A stretch of 64,000 nt of DNA, taken from assembly GCF_010015585.1 (NCBI RefSeq), contig NW_022985079.1:248001-312000 (forward strand), given 5' to 3'. Under the pieces are notes generated by a model. That model had not been told where the DNA came from. It did not search any database and saw only the letters and a program-made list of their open reading frames with translations. A program made the translations under genes and the position numbers. This DNA comes from Eremomyces bilateralis CBS 781.70 (taxonomy: Eukaryota; Ascomycota; Dothideomycetes; Eremomycetales; Eremomycetaceae). Shown here one piece after another: positions 10,950 to 21,870 of this stretch (positions within the stretch are counted from its first letter, which is position 1; every line of letters starts with the position of its first letter).

Positions 10950-12650
10950 AGGGTGGGACATGCCGGAGAGGGCATATAACGGCGCTGTGCGGAGGTCGCG
11001 GCGTCTAAAAGAATCCCCAATTTAGCTTTTTCTCGCTTGTTGAATTGTCTTTTCATGAGTGCCTGTAGGCGTTCGGTCCTCAGGAACGTTCCATTTTGTG
11101 AGTTCCGTAGGAGTCCGAATAGCCCAGTGGCGTATCCTTGACCCCATAGATTCCGATGCATGGTGGGCAAAACCTTTCCAACTGTCTTGGGAATGGGGGT
11201 CGATCCCGAGTTTTCGAGAAAGGCAGTCTGATCGGCTCGGATTACGGTCTGCATGTTCGGTGCTTACTTCTGACATAGCCGCTATCCGATTAGAAAATGT
11301 CCACTAGAATCATATCGCATGTCGGTACTGCACCATACCGGAAAGGCCCTCGGCGGGGATTCAGTCGGTCGAATGGTGTCAATGGTATACTCGGAAATTC
11401 TAGGCCCGGGATGAGGGCTGGCTGAATTGATCGATCCAGGGCGTCCGTCCAGTTACAGGAGCGCAGTCGTCGTTTATGGTGATCAGGTCGATATTCGTGC
11501 CCTCGATTCCCATTGGCATCGTGTCCATCCACTAAACCATCTTGAGTTCAAAGAATTTTGGCCGAATAACTTCTAACTTACGTCATCAAAGGATAGGCGC
11601 CAGCCAACTGAGGAGAACTGATTCATTGTGTGCAATTTCTCAAGGTCCTCCGCTTACTCCTCCACCGTTAGCTTTCCGCCCCTCATCTCTTCTTTGACCA
11701 AGGCGTGGGAGGACTCGATCCGTGTTTGAAGTTCCTGTAATATGTGAAGATTAGTAAACGGCTTTAAGAACATGTCAGATTAAACTTACCGATGGAGAGA
11801 AACCGGCAGCACTCCATTCAAGGCACGTACTACCGGGAGAAGCTGTTCATGGTGCCACTAGGTGTTGATTTCATCGTTTTCACGGCGGAATTTGAAGAAA
11901 CAGTTAGCAGTGCTCCAACAGAATTAGAGGCTGAAGGTGTAGACTCGAAATCTGAATGGAAGTCGTTTGCTTTTGCTCCTCTCCTCCATCCCCATCAAAT
12001 CACCCTCTTGTAACGGATGAACATAGAGGTGGTGGGAACTGGGCTTCTGGCCCTGTTGGCTCCTAGTGTCTCGAGCTCCCAGACAAAGTATGCTGACCTG
12101 TACCGAATGTTCAGACGACTTTGACAAACCTGTGCTCTTCTCTAACCGTTCCAGCATCTGCTGCCAGTGACCCAACTGAAGGGGGGGCATGAGGGTCGGA
12201 AAATGATTGCGTGGTCGGATCCTGGGCTTCTCGAGAAAAAGATTGCTGGCCGGTCCCGACGCTTACCTGGCTAATGACTGCATTCTCCGCGCCGAAGCAT
12301 CTCTGGAGAAGAGGTGCTGCCCGTGAACAGAAGCTTGTCTGCTTTATGAATTCCGGCCGTGCCCTTGGCCGGGCCTTTCGGGGGGCCTCGATCCACAACG
12401 ACCCCAGTGATGGTACAAGTGACCGCGTGGTTCGGAACCTGAAATTTCTGGAGAGCCGCTCCCAGAAGAAGCGTCGCTTTCGTAAGGCAAATATTGAGGT
12501 ATCCTTCCAAAATAAGGATAGTCCTCGCTAAACAATCGGGGCACTTTTCCGCAGGAAGAATGGCCCTCGCTAGGTGAAAATCGCGGAAATCTTCCAAAGG
12601 AAGCCCACGACTTAAGGTTAGATTCAGGGGCTCTTATAAGAGACTTCCCG
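10950..12650 (-). pseudogene. Eroded multi-exon gene relic, family unrecognised
   Basis: The minus strand has pieces that look like spliced fungal coding sequence but no intact gene. The best stretch is 11787 to about 11400. A GTAAGT donor and TTACAG acceptor at about 11735-11789 join to ELQTRIESSHALVKEEM, then NQFSSVGWRLSFDD, then a second intron (GTAAGT to TTTAG, about 11531-11581), then WMDTMPMGIEGTNIDLITIN and CAPVTGRTPWIDQFSQPSS. Upstream, 12600-12260 has protein-like fragments (FSEDYPYFGRIPQYLPYES) and a GTAAGC donor near 12266. The frames no longer join and the reading is interrupted more than once. I do not recognise the family and will not assign a function. Whether the downstream part (to about 10950) belongs to the same relic is uncertain. 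Confidence 0.35.
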
Positions 12651-12654
12651 CCGT

Positions 12655-12760
12655 ATGTGCTTCCTGGGTGGCTTTCCTAAGCTGATCCCTGGTCCGGACG
12701 CCCCGGGTGACTACCATAAGTTGATCCCTGGAGTGTGCTCCTTAGGTGGCCTCCATCAGA
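12655..12760 (+). repeat. Imperfect 39-bp tandem repeat, about 2.6 copies
   Basis: Two adjacent 39-bp units (12679-12717 and 12718-12756) share a start of AAG(C/T)TGATCCCTGG and an end of GG(C/T)GNCTNCCAT. A partial related unit precedes them (12655-12678). The length is a multiple of three, so a plus-strand frame repeats KLIPG every 13 residues, but nothing else supports a gene there. Confidence 0.5.
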
Positions 12761-13938
12761 AGTTTGTACCGGCTCATGGCCTAAAAGCCAGACTGATCGA
12801 TATCCATAGACTCACCCATGCCGCGAACGGTGGGTTTATTGAACTAAGGCATGGACGGACGTTCGCGGCCCCCTGGATTCTGGGAACTCGAATGGTATGG
12901 GTTATTGGAATCCATTTTCTTGCTGGAAACTGTGATGCTGTTGATGGCGGTAGGTCGCGAATTTCGATGATGATGTGTGTAAGTGTGGGTATGAGCGTTG
13001 AGAGAAGCGTGGATGTTGACAAACGAAAAGAAACAACCAAGTCTCTTGGGTTTGAACTAAAATTTATAGAACGCTGAATTCAACTGATAGCGGTCACACG
13101 ATACACAACATTCGTCTACTCTTGTCTCTTATCATATGCTCACTTTTCCAATCCACTTGGAGTAGACCAAATTGACGACTCAGTGACTTGGACATACGGC
13201 TCCAGCCAGTGTAAATCGGCAGGATATTAGAGCTATCATCTGTTAATTTTCCGTAATTAAATAACCTTTTACCGTGTGCTTCCGCCTACATGGTCTGGGG
13301 ATGTGCTTCAATCGTGCTATGCCGTCAATTCTGTCCACCGGGCATCTCTGACCAGCTCAGGGGTTCTCTTCCCCGGGGATGAACGTCTGCCATGTCTCAT
13401 TTGAACAACTGAACAACTAAAAATAACTCTTTCTCTGCATCTACCTATCTCAGGCAAATGAATATGCACGATCTAGTTTTTTCGAATCCTAGAGATATGC
13501 TTCAAGGTTTAGGAATCGTCATTCTATGCATTGCTAGACGTCCAGCGATTGGACTAGTTTTTGAGATCGCGTTTCCGTGATGTCTCTCCGCCAAACGAAA
13601 GATGAGGCAAAGCTGCCTATTTCGCTTCAGGATGTCAACATTCCATGTTTATTTGCGAATTCGAGCAGAGGAATTGATTATCAGCAATATCAGACCAGAT
13701 TATCCTTCCCAGCCCCCTTGATCCCTCGACCAATATCAGCGTGTGTGGTGTTTAACGTTAGCCAGAGCGAGTCCGTTCTGATCCACGAGGACCAGTGGTT
13801 GAGGAATTCAGGAGCTGGAGCGCATCAGGCCGCATCAGGTAATGTGAAGTGCAATGCGCAGCTTCTTGACCTAAGTCTTCTACTCCCCGCATCCCAATTC
13901 CGGTCGCCGCGTACCCGAAGCTCGAAATCATCGCCAGC
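12761..13938. other. Intergenic region
   Basis: No supportable gene. Frames of 88-140 codons are open on both strands between 12770 and 13990 but lack motifs and splice structure. The stretch 13100-13560 is AT-rich and shows nothing. The end of the region carries the leader of the small gene at 13939. Confidence 0.3.
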
Positions 13939-14199
13939 ATGGCTGCCCTCATTCTCGGCATCGCAGGCTTCGTCACCCACAGCGTCCTGAAGATCAAGCA
14001 CAAACGGAAAGAAAAGGAACGGCAGAGGCTCGAGCAGCTGGAAGAAAGCGAAAGGGCAGGGAGATTGCGGCACAATGGTGAGAGGCGAGGGTCAAGAGAC
14101 TCGAATCTCAATAGCGAAGACGAAGCACTACCGAGCTACGAAGCGGTTGCACGGGAGGATCGGCAATTTCGAAAGTCGAGGAGAAGGGATGCAGGATAG
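13939..14199 (+). CDS. Small basic protein, hypothetical
   Basis: An 86-residue open frame from ATG 13939. The first 16 or so residues are hydrophobic (MAALILGIAGFVTHSV) and are followed by a very basic, charged helix (KIKHKRKEKERQRLEQLEE). The C-terminal part contains ALPSYEAVA, a PY-like LPxYE motif of the kind fungal membrane proteins use to engage ubiquitin ligases or adaptors. The protein would be a single-pass or peripheral membrane protein with a cytosolic basic tail. The open frame continues upstream of the ATG for 15-20 sensible codons (PVAAYPKLEIIAS) back to a stop, so an upstream exon could add residues. I do not recognise the family. It is convergent with the Arl3 gene, 203 nt away. 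Confidence 0.5.
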   Translation: MAALILGIAGFVTHSVLKIKHKRKEKERQRLEQLEESERAGRLRHNGERRGSRDSNLNSEDEALPSYEAVAREDRQFRKSRRRDAG

Positions 14200-14402
14200 C
14201 ATGGTGGATTGAGGTTGTCTGTGATATTAAGATCAAGATATGAGTAATGACGGCGGACAAAGGCTTTGATTCTAAGCGTCCCGGTGTATATGGATTGGAT
14301 CTGGTGTTTGGCAGAGACGCATAATGATTCGGACGGCGTAACGAATCCTAACGTTCATTCGAAATGAGAAATTCCAGAGTTAAGGGTATCATATCCATCA
14401 TA

Positions 14403-15125
14403 TCATCGCATCGTTGGCGGTCGCGCCTCTTTATTCCATTTGACCCGACTGCATAGCCATTCGACCGCCTCTGTGACTCCGGTGCCAGTCAATGCACTAC
14501 ATGGCAGGACGCGGCTGTCTCTAACGCTCCCACCTTTCTCTCCTTCGAATACCTTCCTCACCAGTCCCTCCTTGATCCTGACGACCTCCACACAGTCTTC
14601 CCTGTCTTGCTTGTTCGCCAGAACCAGGACTGGGACGCCCTCCGTGTCTTGATTCAGTAGAACGTCCTCGAGGACGAGTTTGCATTCCTCCAACCGCCCA
14701 AAATCATCTTCGTTGTGGCCGTCGGGGCTCGATAGTTTCGCCAGCTCCGCGTCGCCGATGTCCGTGCTATCGATCACGAAGACGATCGCATGACAGCTTG
14801 AGTAATAGCTTTGCCATAGTCCTCGTAGGCTGTGCTGTCCCCCGATATCCCAAATCTTCAAATACATATCGGGAAGGGAGATGGTCGAGACATTTTGACC
14901 GACGGTAGGGACAGTCTTTAGGTTCGGATGTTGGGTGGTAGAATGAGCGGCTTTGATTTGTTCGAGAAGAGTGGTTTTGCCCGCATTGTCAAGGCCTAAT
15001 AGTAAGACGGAGAATTCTGCGCGGTTCTGCATTAGTGATCCCATCTGTTGCAGGGGGAGAGTGTGTTTTTACATACCTTCTTTGCTGGTCGCATACATAT
15101 ACAGGCCTTTCATCAAGTGATACAT
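14403..15125 (-). CDS. arl3: Arf-like GTPase Arl3 / ARFRP1
   Basis: Golgi small GTPase that in yeast acts with Sys1 to recruit Arl1 and GRIP proteins. Exons are 15125-15077 and 15016-14403 (60-nt intron), giving 220 residues. The N-terminus MYHLMKGLYMYATSKEEFSV parallels ARFRP1 and lacks the Gly2 used for myristoylation; yeast Arl3 is instead N-acetylated at Met1. Motifs visible are the P-loop GLDNAGKTT, the switch II region DIGGQ, the NKQD guanine motif and a late SALTG. The acceptor AG at 15017-15018 was chosen over an earlier CAG because only it keeps frame into EFSVLLLG. An insertion after STDIGDAELAKL lengthens the region before switch-distal helix 3, as in other fungal homologues. No defects seen. 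Sparse DNA lies upstream. Confidence 0.92.
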
Positions 15126-16961
15126 CGTGAGAATACCCGGCGCATGCCAGCCATGGATCCCGATCGAACAATTCTGAGTGAAAGGATTCAAGAAAGGGCT
15201 AACGATGGCACATAGCAGTCAGTAACAGTTTCCACTGCGTAAAGTAGGCATCACAAAGACATTTCAGAAAACAGCGGCGTGAACAGAGAAGTTGAGCTTG
15301 TTCCTATTGTGATCCTTGCATAGAGACACCTGAATCGAATCTGATATCCATTGATCCATCCAACCCCACATGTGGTTTAGCGCAGCTTAGCGTCATTGCC
15401 CATTGCTACCAGGTCTGGTTGAAGACTTCCGTTCTTAATTGCCATCTCAATTCAATCTGCATCCAACCAGAACTGGATATCTGCATCTATCATGGCCGGA
15501 AATGAAGTGCAGCAGCTCAGAAAAAGGAGGATACTCATTAAAAGGTAGAGAAATAGTACCTACATCCGGGGTGCAGGAAATTAATGGCCCTTCCTCTTCA
15601 GCGTCTACCTCCAGCCTACTGAACTCGGTACCTTTGGAAGGTACCTACTATATATGAGCAACGGTTGAGACCACTCGATTCCCTGGAGATATGCTTCAGA
15701 GCCGTCAATCTCTTCCTCGTACCAGTATTCTTTCCAAGTCCATAACCATGCAGAATTCAACCCTGTCGGCTCAGTATTGCAACAACCAGAAATTAAGACT
15801 AGCCAACAGATTTCAATCAGAGAATACTGTCGAGGTCGCTGGGGAGGAGCACACGATGCTCATCGGAGCCTGGAGGGAGCCTGGAAGCAGCTGACATTCT
15901 AGAAGCTTTCCTAAACTATGCGAGGATGGAATTAGGGCAGCATCAATCTTGTTGCATCACGAAAACGAGGATGATCAAAAGCCGAGATAGCGGGACGGTT
16001 TAGCCCGATCGCCGGAATAGGAATGGCATCGTCTGATGAAAAACGTGGGTTAATGCATGTTGCATCATCTATATACTCTTCTCTGGACTACAGACACGGT
16101 TCCCGAGGATCAGACAAATTTTAACTTTCAAAATCTTTGGAGGATGCGGAACTCGGGAACATGCACCCAATGGGACAAGAAGGGCACAAATTGCAAAGAT
16201 ATCAACCCCGAGAGCTTGTCTCTAATGTCGTACATCATTTGGATAGTCACCGAACGGATCCACGACCTGCCTTCTTGGAGAATGCATGTGCAGCAGTATT
16301 CATAACGCCGCAACCTATCCTTACCTACCTATGTATGACGCCCGAGGAACTGGGAATAATAATATGAGTGCTTGATATCAACAATGGTACCACCCCAGGC
16401 CGTTGCACGACACATTCCCGTATTACTCTTCTCTCTCTCGCTCCGGGTCATCATGTCCCTGGAGTTGTTGAAAGGCAGAGTCTTCGTGATTTCGGAGCGA
16501 ACGTATAGGGTGGAATAATCGAAATCGAAGCTCGACTGGACACAACTTGAATGACCCCGGATTTCAGTATTATAAAGTATGAGTACCTGTTGGAATACGC
16601 CGAGTGAGGAACAATGATGAACTCATCGCCACGACGATTCAAAGTTCCAGCTCCAGGGTGGTTGATGACGGGCGCCCCGGCCCGAGACTGGTTCGTGAAA
16701 CGGTCCAACCTCGTCGACCGCCGTTTACCTTTCCCATCACCACGCAATTCCACCTTCCTCCATCCAACCAATTGCTCATCGTTTATCTACTCTGCTGCTC
16801 ATCCCTGTTTCCTGTCTTATTCCCTCAAAGGACCATCGTCATCATTGGCTTCTTGCGCTTGCGCTTACCGATACATCCCGACAACAGTGGCCATCCTAGT
16901 TCCGCCTGCGGTCTCTCGGCTGAACTTCCCTACGTTCCTATCGGCGGTCCAATATTATTAG
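15126..16961. other. Gene-poor intergenic region
   Basis: About 1.8 kb with no supportable gene. Short frames on both strands have no family features. A 16-nt string at 15996-16011 is nearly identical to one at 7209-7224. The left end should hold the Arl3 promoter. Confidence 0.3.
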
Positions 16962-17135
16962 GGTTCTTATTGGGCCGCGATTCGAGCCGCTGAACGTCCG
17001 GGACAAGAAAGAATCGAATGCGCAGGGGCAGGTTCGGAGAAGGTCCTGTTCAAGGTGACCGCAAGTATTCCCCAGCTTGAAAGGTATCTTATACTTCTCG
17101 GCTGGATCGAGAAGACAAAACCTTTCGGCTCGATG
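16962..17135 (+). pseudogene. Orphan exon-like segment
   Basis: An open segment bounded by an ATTATTAG acceptor-like site and a strong GTAAGT donor at 17136. It encodes a plausible globular peptide, including KVLFKVTASIPQLERYLILL and GWIEKTKPFGSM. No matching upstream start exon or downstream exon could be found, so I treat it as a gene relic or one exon of a gene I cannot complete. The family is unrecognised. Confidence 0.25.
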
Positions 17136-18100
17136 GTAAGTCCAAACCGTTTTTTATCATCCTTCCACAGCTCTTAAACTTTCTTGGGTTTGCCTCTGAA
17201 TTCTCGCTCATCCATTCTTGCTTTTCCCCTTATCTTCGAGCCAAGGTGTGGTGCGGAAGGTGGCTAGCCGTCAAACTTGACGTTGTCGCATTCAGAACCA
17301 TAGACGGAAAAAGTTATTAAGTCCTGTGGATTTGAAATTTCCTTCGTCGCCGGATTATTACTTGCGCAGGCCGCGATTCGTCCATTTGTCGTCGCAAGAG
17401 GAAAGAGTCGAGCGGGTTCGCCTCACTACCGTAGGGAGATCTCAAGTGCCGGCGTTCGAGCGTGCTGAGTGGCCCACGTTGTTGACGGGAATCGAAACAA
17501 ATAACTTGCAACATTCGCCTCATCCTGCGAGGAGAACAACTCGACTGCCGGCATCAAACGCATCGAACATCATGCGTGAGATATGGTGGTTGTAAGGCGA
17601 ACCTGGAGGCGACTGGGTTGCCCACCCATGTGAAACTGACAGGTATTTTGGCGATACCAGAAGTTGTACCACATCGCAGTCGTTGCGACTCAAGTCCTGG
17701 AAGTCCTGTGCTTTGTTTGTATTTCTATCCCAGAACCTGCGAGCTCTCGGCGTGTCTACTCTGCCCTCCCCGATCATCTTCACCGTTCTTTTAGGAAATC
17801 TTCTTCGTTGGCGTTCGTGTCTTGCACCGCTCTATAATTCATGTGTCCGCCTTGAGCGGAATCTATCAATTGTTCCAGTGCGATTCCTGCTACCCCTATC
17901 TTCAGCAATACCCTATTCGTTGAGTTGATACATCGCATGCGCACGTTCATCACTGTCCTCAGCGATCTGAGTGGGTGAACGTCCCCAAGCGCTCTCGATT
18001 TCAGTTCCTGCTGCCGTTTGCATGTACTGTTGACGTGCATTGCAAACGCCAGGAATACACGATAGCGCCACACCACTTTGCTCCCTGTCTTGCTTTCACT
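17136..18100. other. Intergenic, upstream of gtr2
   Basis: Nearly 1 kb with no gene that I can support. Several short frames overlap on both strands. The right end is pyrimidine-rich and should carry the gtr2 promoter and leader, ending just before ATG 18101. Confidence 0.3.
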
Positions 18101-19438
18101 ATGTCCTCTCCTCATTCGTCAGCTCCACCATCAGTAGAGGCTGAACGCCATGGCCAACCACCGCTCAAAGAGCTTGAGCGCGCTCCTCCAGGATCGAGGT
18201 TAACTTTGATGCGCTATCTACAGGATCTAAACGATGCCGAGACTCCAGCGAGTCCGCTTGAACCGAGATATCATACCGGAAAGCTTCCGAATAGCAAGAC
18301 CGGTGATGGAAAGCCACGGTTAATGTTGATGGGGCAAAGAAGGTGCGTCCGCAGTCATGTATCGTAGGAAGGGCACATAAATAATCGTGATATTTAATTT
18401 CATAGGAGTGGAAAGTCATCCATATCCAGCGTGGTGTTTCATAAGCTCCCTCCGAGTGAGACACTGTACCTTGAGACTACCACAAAGATCAAGAAGGAAG
18501 CTATGCAGTAAGTTCTGCTCCCGTTGTACATGGCATCAAAACTCACACCTCCTAGCTCATTCATGGATTTCCAAGTTTGGGATTTCCCAGGTCACCTTGA
18601 TTATACTGGACCGGAATTCGATCCTGAGAATCTTTTCGACGAGATCGGCGCATTAATCTGGGTTATCGATGCACAAGACGAATACCTGGAGGCCATTCAC
18701 CGCCTGAATCGAATGATCATCTACCTCCAAAGCAGTTATCCCGCTATCAACATTGAGGTGTTCGTCCACAAAGTAGATGGATTATCGGATGACTATCGGG
18801 GAGATACTTTCCGTGACATCATTCAGCGAGTTCAGGACGAGCTCAGCGACAACAACTACGAAAATCCACCGGTCAGCTTCTACCAGACGAGCATCTACGA
18901 TCATTCCATTTTCGAGGCCTTCTCCAAGGTCATTCAAAAACTCATCCCTCAACTCCCGACACTCGAGGCACTTCTGAACTCTTTGTGTTCGAATAGCCGC
19001 ATCGAGAAAGCGTACTTGTTTGACGTCCTCAGCAAGATTTACATCGCTACCGACACTTCTCCCACCGATATCGGCAGCTATGCGATCTGCTCCGACTACA
19101 TCGACGTCGTTATCGACGTTTCGGAGATCTACGGTTGGGATCGATTCATGCAGATAGGGTCTACTACTGCGGGGGAAGTTGGGCTTGAAGAGACGGGAAA
19201 CCAAGACGCTGATAGCGTCATCACCATGGACAGGAAAGCCCACAACTACCTGTATTTGAAGGAGATCAATAAGTATGCCAATCCTTCGACTATCCTAAAT
19301 GTGCTGACAGTCTGCTCGCTTAGGTACCTGGCATTGATATGCCTAATGGGTGAAGACTCTCCAGCAGGGAGGAAGCCGCTCATTGACCACAATGTCAGCG
19401 TCTTTCAGGATGCTTTGAAGCAGGTGTTTCCGAGATGA
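18101..19438 (+). CDS. gtr2: Rag GTPase Gtr2 (RagC/D type)
   Basis: RagC/D-type GTPase that pairs with Gtr1 in the EGO complex on the vacuole and conveys amino-acid sufficiency to TORC1. Exons are 18101-18342, 18406-18507, 18556-19272 and 19324-19438, giving 391 residues. The P-loop GQRRSGKSS is formed across the first intron, which splits an arginine codon. After it come the [13 protein letters not shown]3 region with the Rag-type FPG, and the HKVDGL G4 motif. The C-terminal roadblock-like domain spans about 220-391 ([38 protein letters not shown] across the third intron). The N-terminal 70 residues are polar and low complexity, as in other filamentous fungi. The ATG at 18101 is chosen because the family-like region follows in frame; an upstream open extension exists but looks non-coding. 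Confidence 0.93.
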
Positions 19439-19804
19439 TATTCTTGCACAAGCATTCCAACGGCCAGCGAATAGACTACTGGTTTGAAGTTGCGTTGGAT
19501 TCCAGCATCAACAAACCTATTGCATACTGCTCATATTCAAGTTGTCGAGGGCTGTGCTGGCGCTTGAGAGGGATCATGGGCTGATGATGTACGATATAAG
19601 GTGGAGTACTTTCGATGAGGGCTTTCATATCAATACCCTTTGCGACCCAGCCATATGGCAGGCAAAATCATGTTCAGAGTGCCGAATTTGAACTTTCTAC
19701 GGCTGCCTTGAACTGTCTTGAAAGTACCTATTTCTCTTCCTGTCCAAGTCACAGGTCTGCTACTTGATTTTGGACCACTCCATCCCCCACTCTACCATGG
19801 CGGC
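19439..19804. other. 3' flank of gtr2
   Basis: No gene seen. It holds the gtr2 3' UTR and unremarkable sequence up to the left arm of the inverted repeat. Confidence 0.3.
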
Positions 19805-20457
19805 CCATTAGATACATCGGCTCAAAATTGGCAAAGTCCTCCCAACTTTTGCAAAACGCCATACAGAGCCCATCTCCAAAATTTAAACCGTGCAATAATA
19901 GCAATTCCGCCCTTTCTATTAGTATATCCCTACGTATACCAAGTTTTGAAATAAACAATGCGTAATTGGTGGACCGACGGGCGGCAACCAAAGCCGCAAC
20001 AACCCAACTCCGGAGCGGGGAGCAACAACGAAAATTACCACCAAAAGAAACAAAAAAAAAGAGACACAACAAACCATAAAAAGGAATACGCGACTGGAAA
20101 CCAAGAGACCTCTACCAGCAGAAAGATAAACGAAAAATAAAACAGGACAAAAATACACAACTGGAAACTAGAATAAGCAGGGAAAGAAGGCGCAGCGGAA
20201 AGTATATATGCGCGAGGGACCACCTAATCGTCCATAATACTCCAAACACAAAAACTACCCCAGCAACAAGGTGACCCCCGCCCCGAACAACACCAATTAC
20301 ACATTATTTATTTCAAAACTTGGTATACGTAGGGATATACTAATAGAAAGGGCGGAATTGCTATTATTGCACGGTTTAAATTTTGGAGATGGGCTCTGTA
20401 TGGCGTTTTGCAAAAGTTGGGAGGACCTTGCCAATTTTGAGCCGATGTATCTAATGG
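19805..20457. repeat. Fold-back inverted repeat: 167-bp arms, 319-nt T-poor spacer
   Basis: Left arm 19805-19971 and right arm 20291-20457 are reverse complements over 167 bp. By eye they differ at only three positions, all transitions, so they are about 98% identical. The outer ends read CCATTAGATACATCGG. The spacer 19972-20290 is extremely skewed: I count 146 A and 26 T in 319 nt on the plus strand. The arms stay open in one frame (LFISKLGIRRDILIERAELL and onward) but this has no recognisable family and no start signal. No target-site duplication is evident at the outer edges. It could be a fold-back/MITE-like DNA element, a hairpin RNA locus, or an assembly artefact. It lies between gtr2 and the MAPR gene, both intact. 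Confidence 0.8.
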
Positions 20458-20629
20458 AAACGGAAAGAATTCCGTTGTTCACAAGGCTGTCTATCAATCG
20501 GATGATGTGTCGTGGACGATTTTACTAGGGTCCCACGAATGCCCATCATCATCCTGATTTACCTTCGAAGAATCACGATTCTCACCTCAATATACGAACG
20601 TTTATGCGCAGTCTATTGATATTTCAAAA

Positions 20630-21628
20630 ATGACAACCGATTCGCCTTCCTTACGACATCGCAATCCGAACACCTCGACTTCCCCGAGCACGCCAACTCC
20701 ACCGTCTCGGTTCCAGCACGACCTTCGAGGTTCCAAACATCTGCGGACGGACGGCTCGAAAAATGACAACGCGGTGGTGGATTTAAAGAGCAAGGATTAT
20801 GTCAAATTGGGCGTGTTGGATGTTATCAGAGTGCTGGGCGGAATCTTGCTGCTGAGCAGTGCGCTGAGCTGGTTCGTCACCGGGGATAGCGTGCTGTGGG
20901 GATGGCGGCCGTGGTGGTCAAGAGGCGATGCGCTGGGCGCGTGGCTGGTCAGTTCAGCGATTGATTTCCTGCTAATTTACGTGCTATGATAAGCATGAGG
21001 GCATATACTGATCGATAACTGCAGAATGGCCCTGTCATCTTAACGGATGCCGAGCTGAAGCAGTACGATGGCTCGGATCCAAACACGCCGATATATGTTG
21101 CTTTGAATGGCACTATCTACGACGTGACCGGAGGGAGGAGAATGTACGTCAAAAACAGCGTTTGTTGGCATCCCCACCATGAAATTAATCAAACGGAGTA
21201 GATACGGCCCAGGTGGTTCCTACAACATATTCGCAGGCCGAGATGCTACCCGAGCGTTCATTACCGGCTGCTTCGCCGAAGACCTGACGCCAGATACCCG
21301 CGGGGTGGAGGAAATGTTCATGCCGATCTACCCGGACGAAGAACTTTCGTCAGACGAAACGTCACGGCAGCAGGATAGTGCGTCAAAGGCGTCGAAAACG
21401 CAGGTCAAGCTGCGCAGGGAGAGGGATAGGCGTAATGCAAACAAGCAAATCCGCGAGACGATAGATCATTGGGCGGCATTGTTTCGTGGAGAACGGGGCG
21501 ATAAGCCTTACTTCGAAGTGGGAAAGGTCAAGCGGGAGGAGGGATGGTTGGATGCATTGCCGAAGAGGGCGCTGTGTGAGTCGGCGAAAAAATCGAGACC
21601 GAAGGTGAAGGATGAAAACTCGTCATAA
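20630..21628 (+). CDS. Membrane-anchored MAPR / cytochrome b5-like heme-binding protein
   Basis: Protein of 287 residues with a membrane-associated progesterone receptor (MAPR) type cytochrome b5-like domain, the family of yeast Dap1, which supports sterol synthesis and P450 function at the ER. Exons are 20630-20947, 21025-21143 and 21202-21628. A single transmembrane segment sits at about 66-84 (VIRVLGGILLLSSALSWFV) after a polar N-terminus. The b5-like domain follows: LTDAELKQYDGSDPNTPIYV, then ALNGTIYDVTGGRRIYGPGG across the second intron, then SYNIFAGRDATRAFITGCF. The tyrosines and the YGPGGSY-type loop expected for MAPR heme binding are present, and the bis-histidine pattern of classical cytochrome b5 is absent. 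The C-terminal third is charged and probably coiled. It is convergent with rps25. Whether it is a Dap1 orthologue or a paralogue is unclear. Confidence 0.88.
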
Positions 21629-21870
21629 ACGAAGGGTATCATAGGGTTCATTTCAGCAATTTTGAGCGATGTTCAGTTCGACATGTCTGATTGAACCATT
21701 CCATTGAATATTCCGCACAACGTGTCATAACTCCAGTATCCCATTTGTGTGTCCATTGCAATGCTGATTCGTGGCTATCGCTCGAATATCGGCGACGCCG
21801 AATTTTGATGCTGGTCCGCCATCATATGGATCAGACCTGTGCTTCGGCTCCGTAACGTCTCGACGACCGA

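Noticed and set aside
19919-20158. Hydrophobic minus-strand frame in the inverted-repeat spacer
   Set aside because: Its Phe/Leu/Val-rich translation simply reflects the T- and G-rich composition of that strand.
20271-20528. Protein-like frame through the right arm of the inverted repeat
   Set aside because: No homology or start context is recognised and the same peptide occurs only because the arm is duplicated; kept as a property of the repeat.
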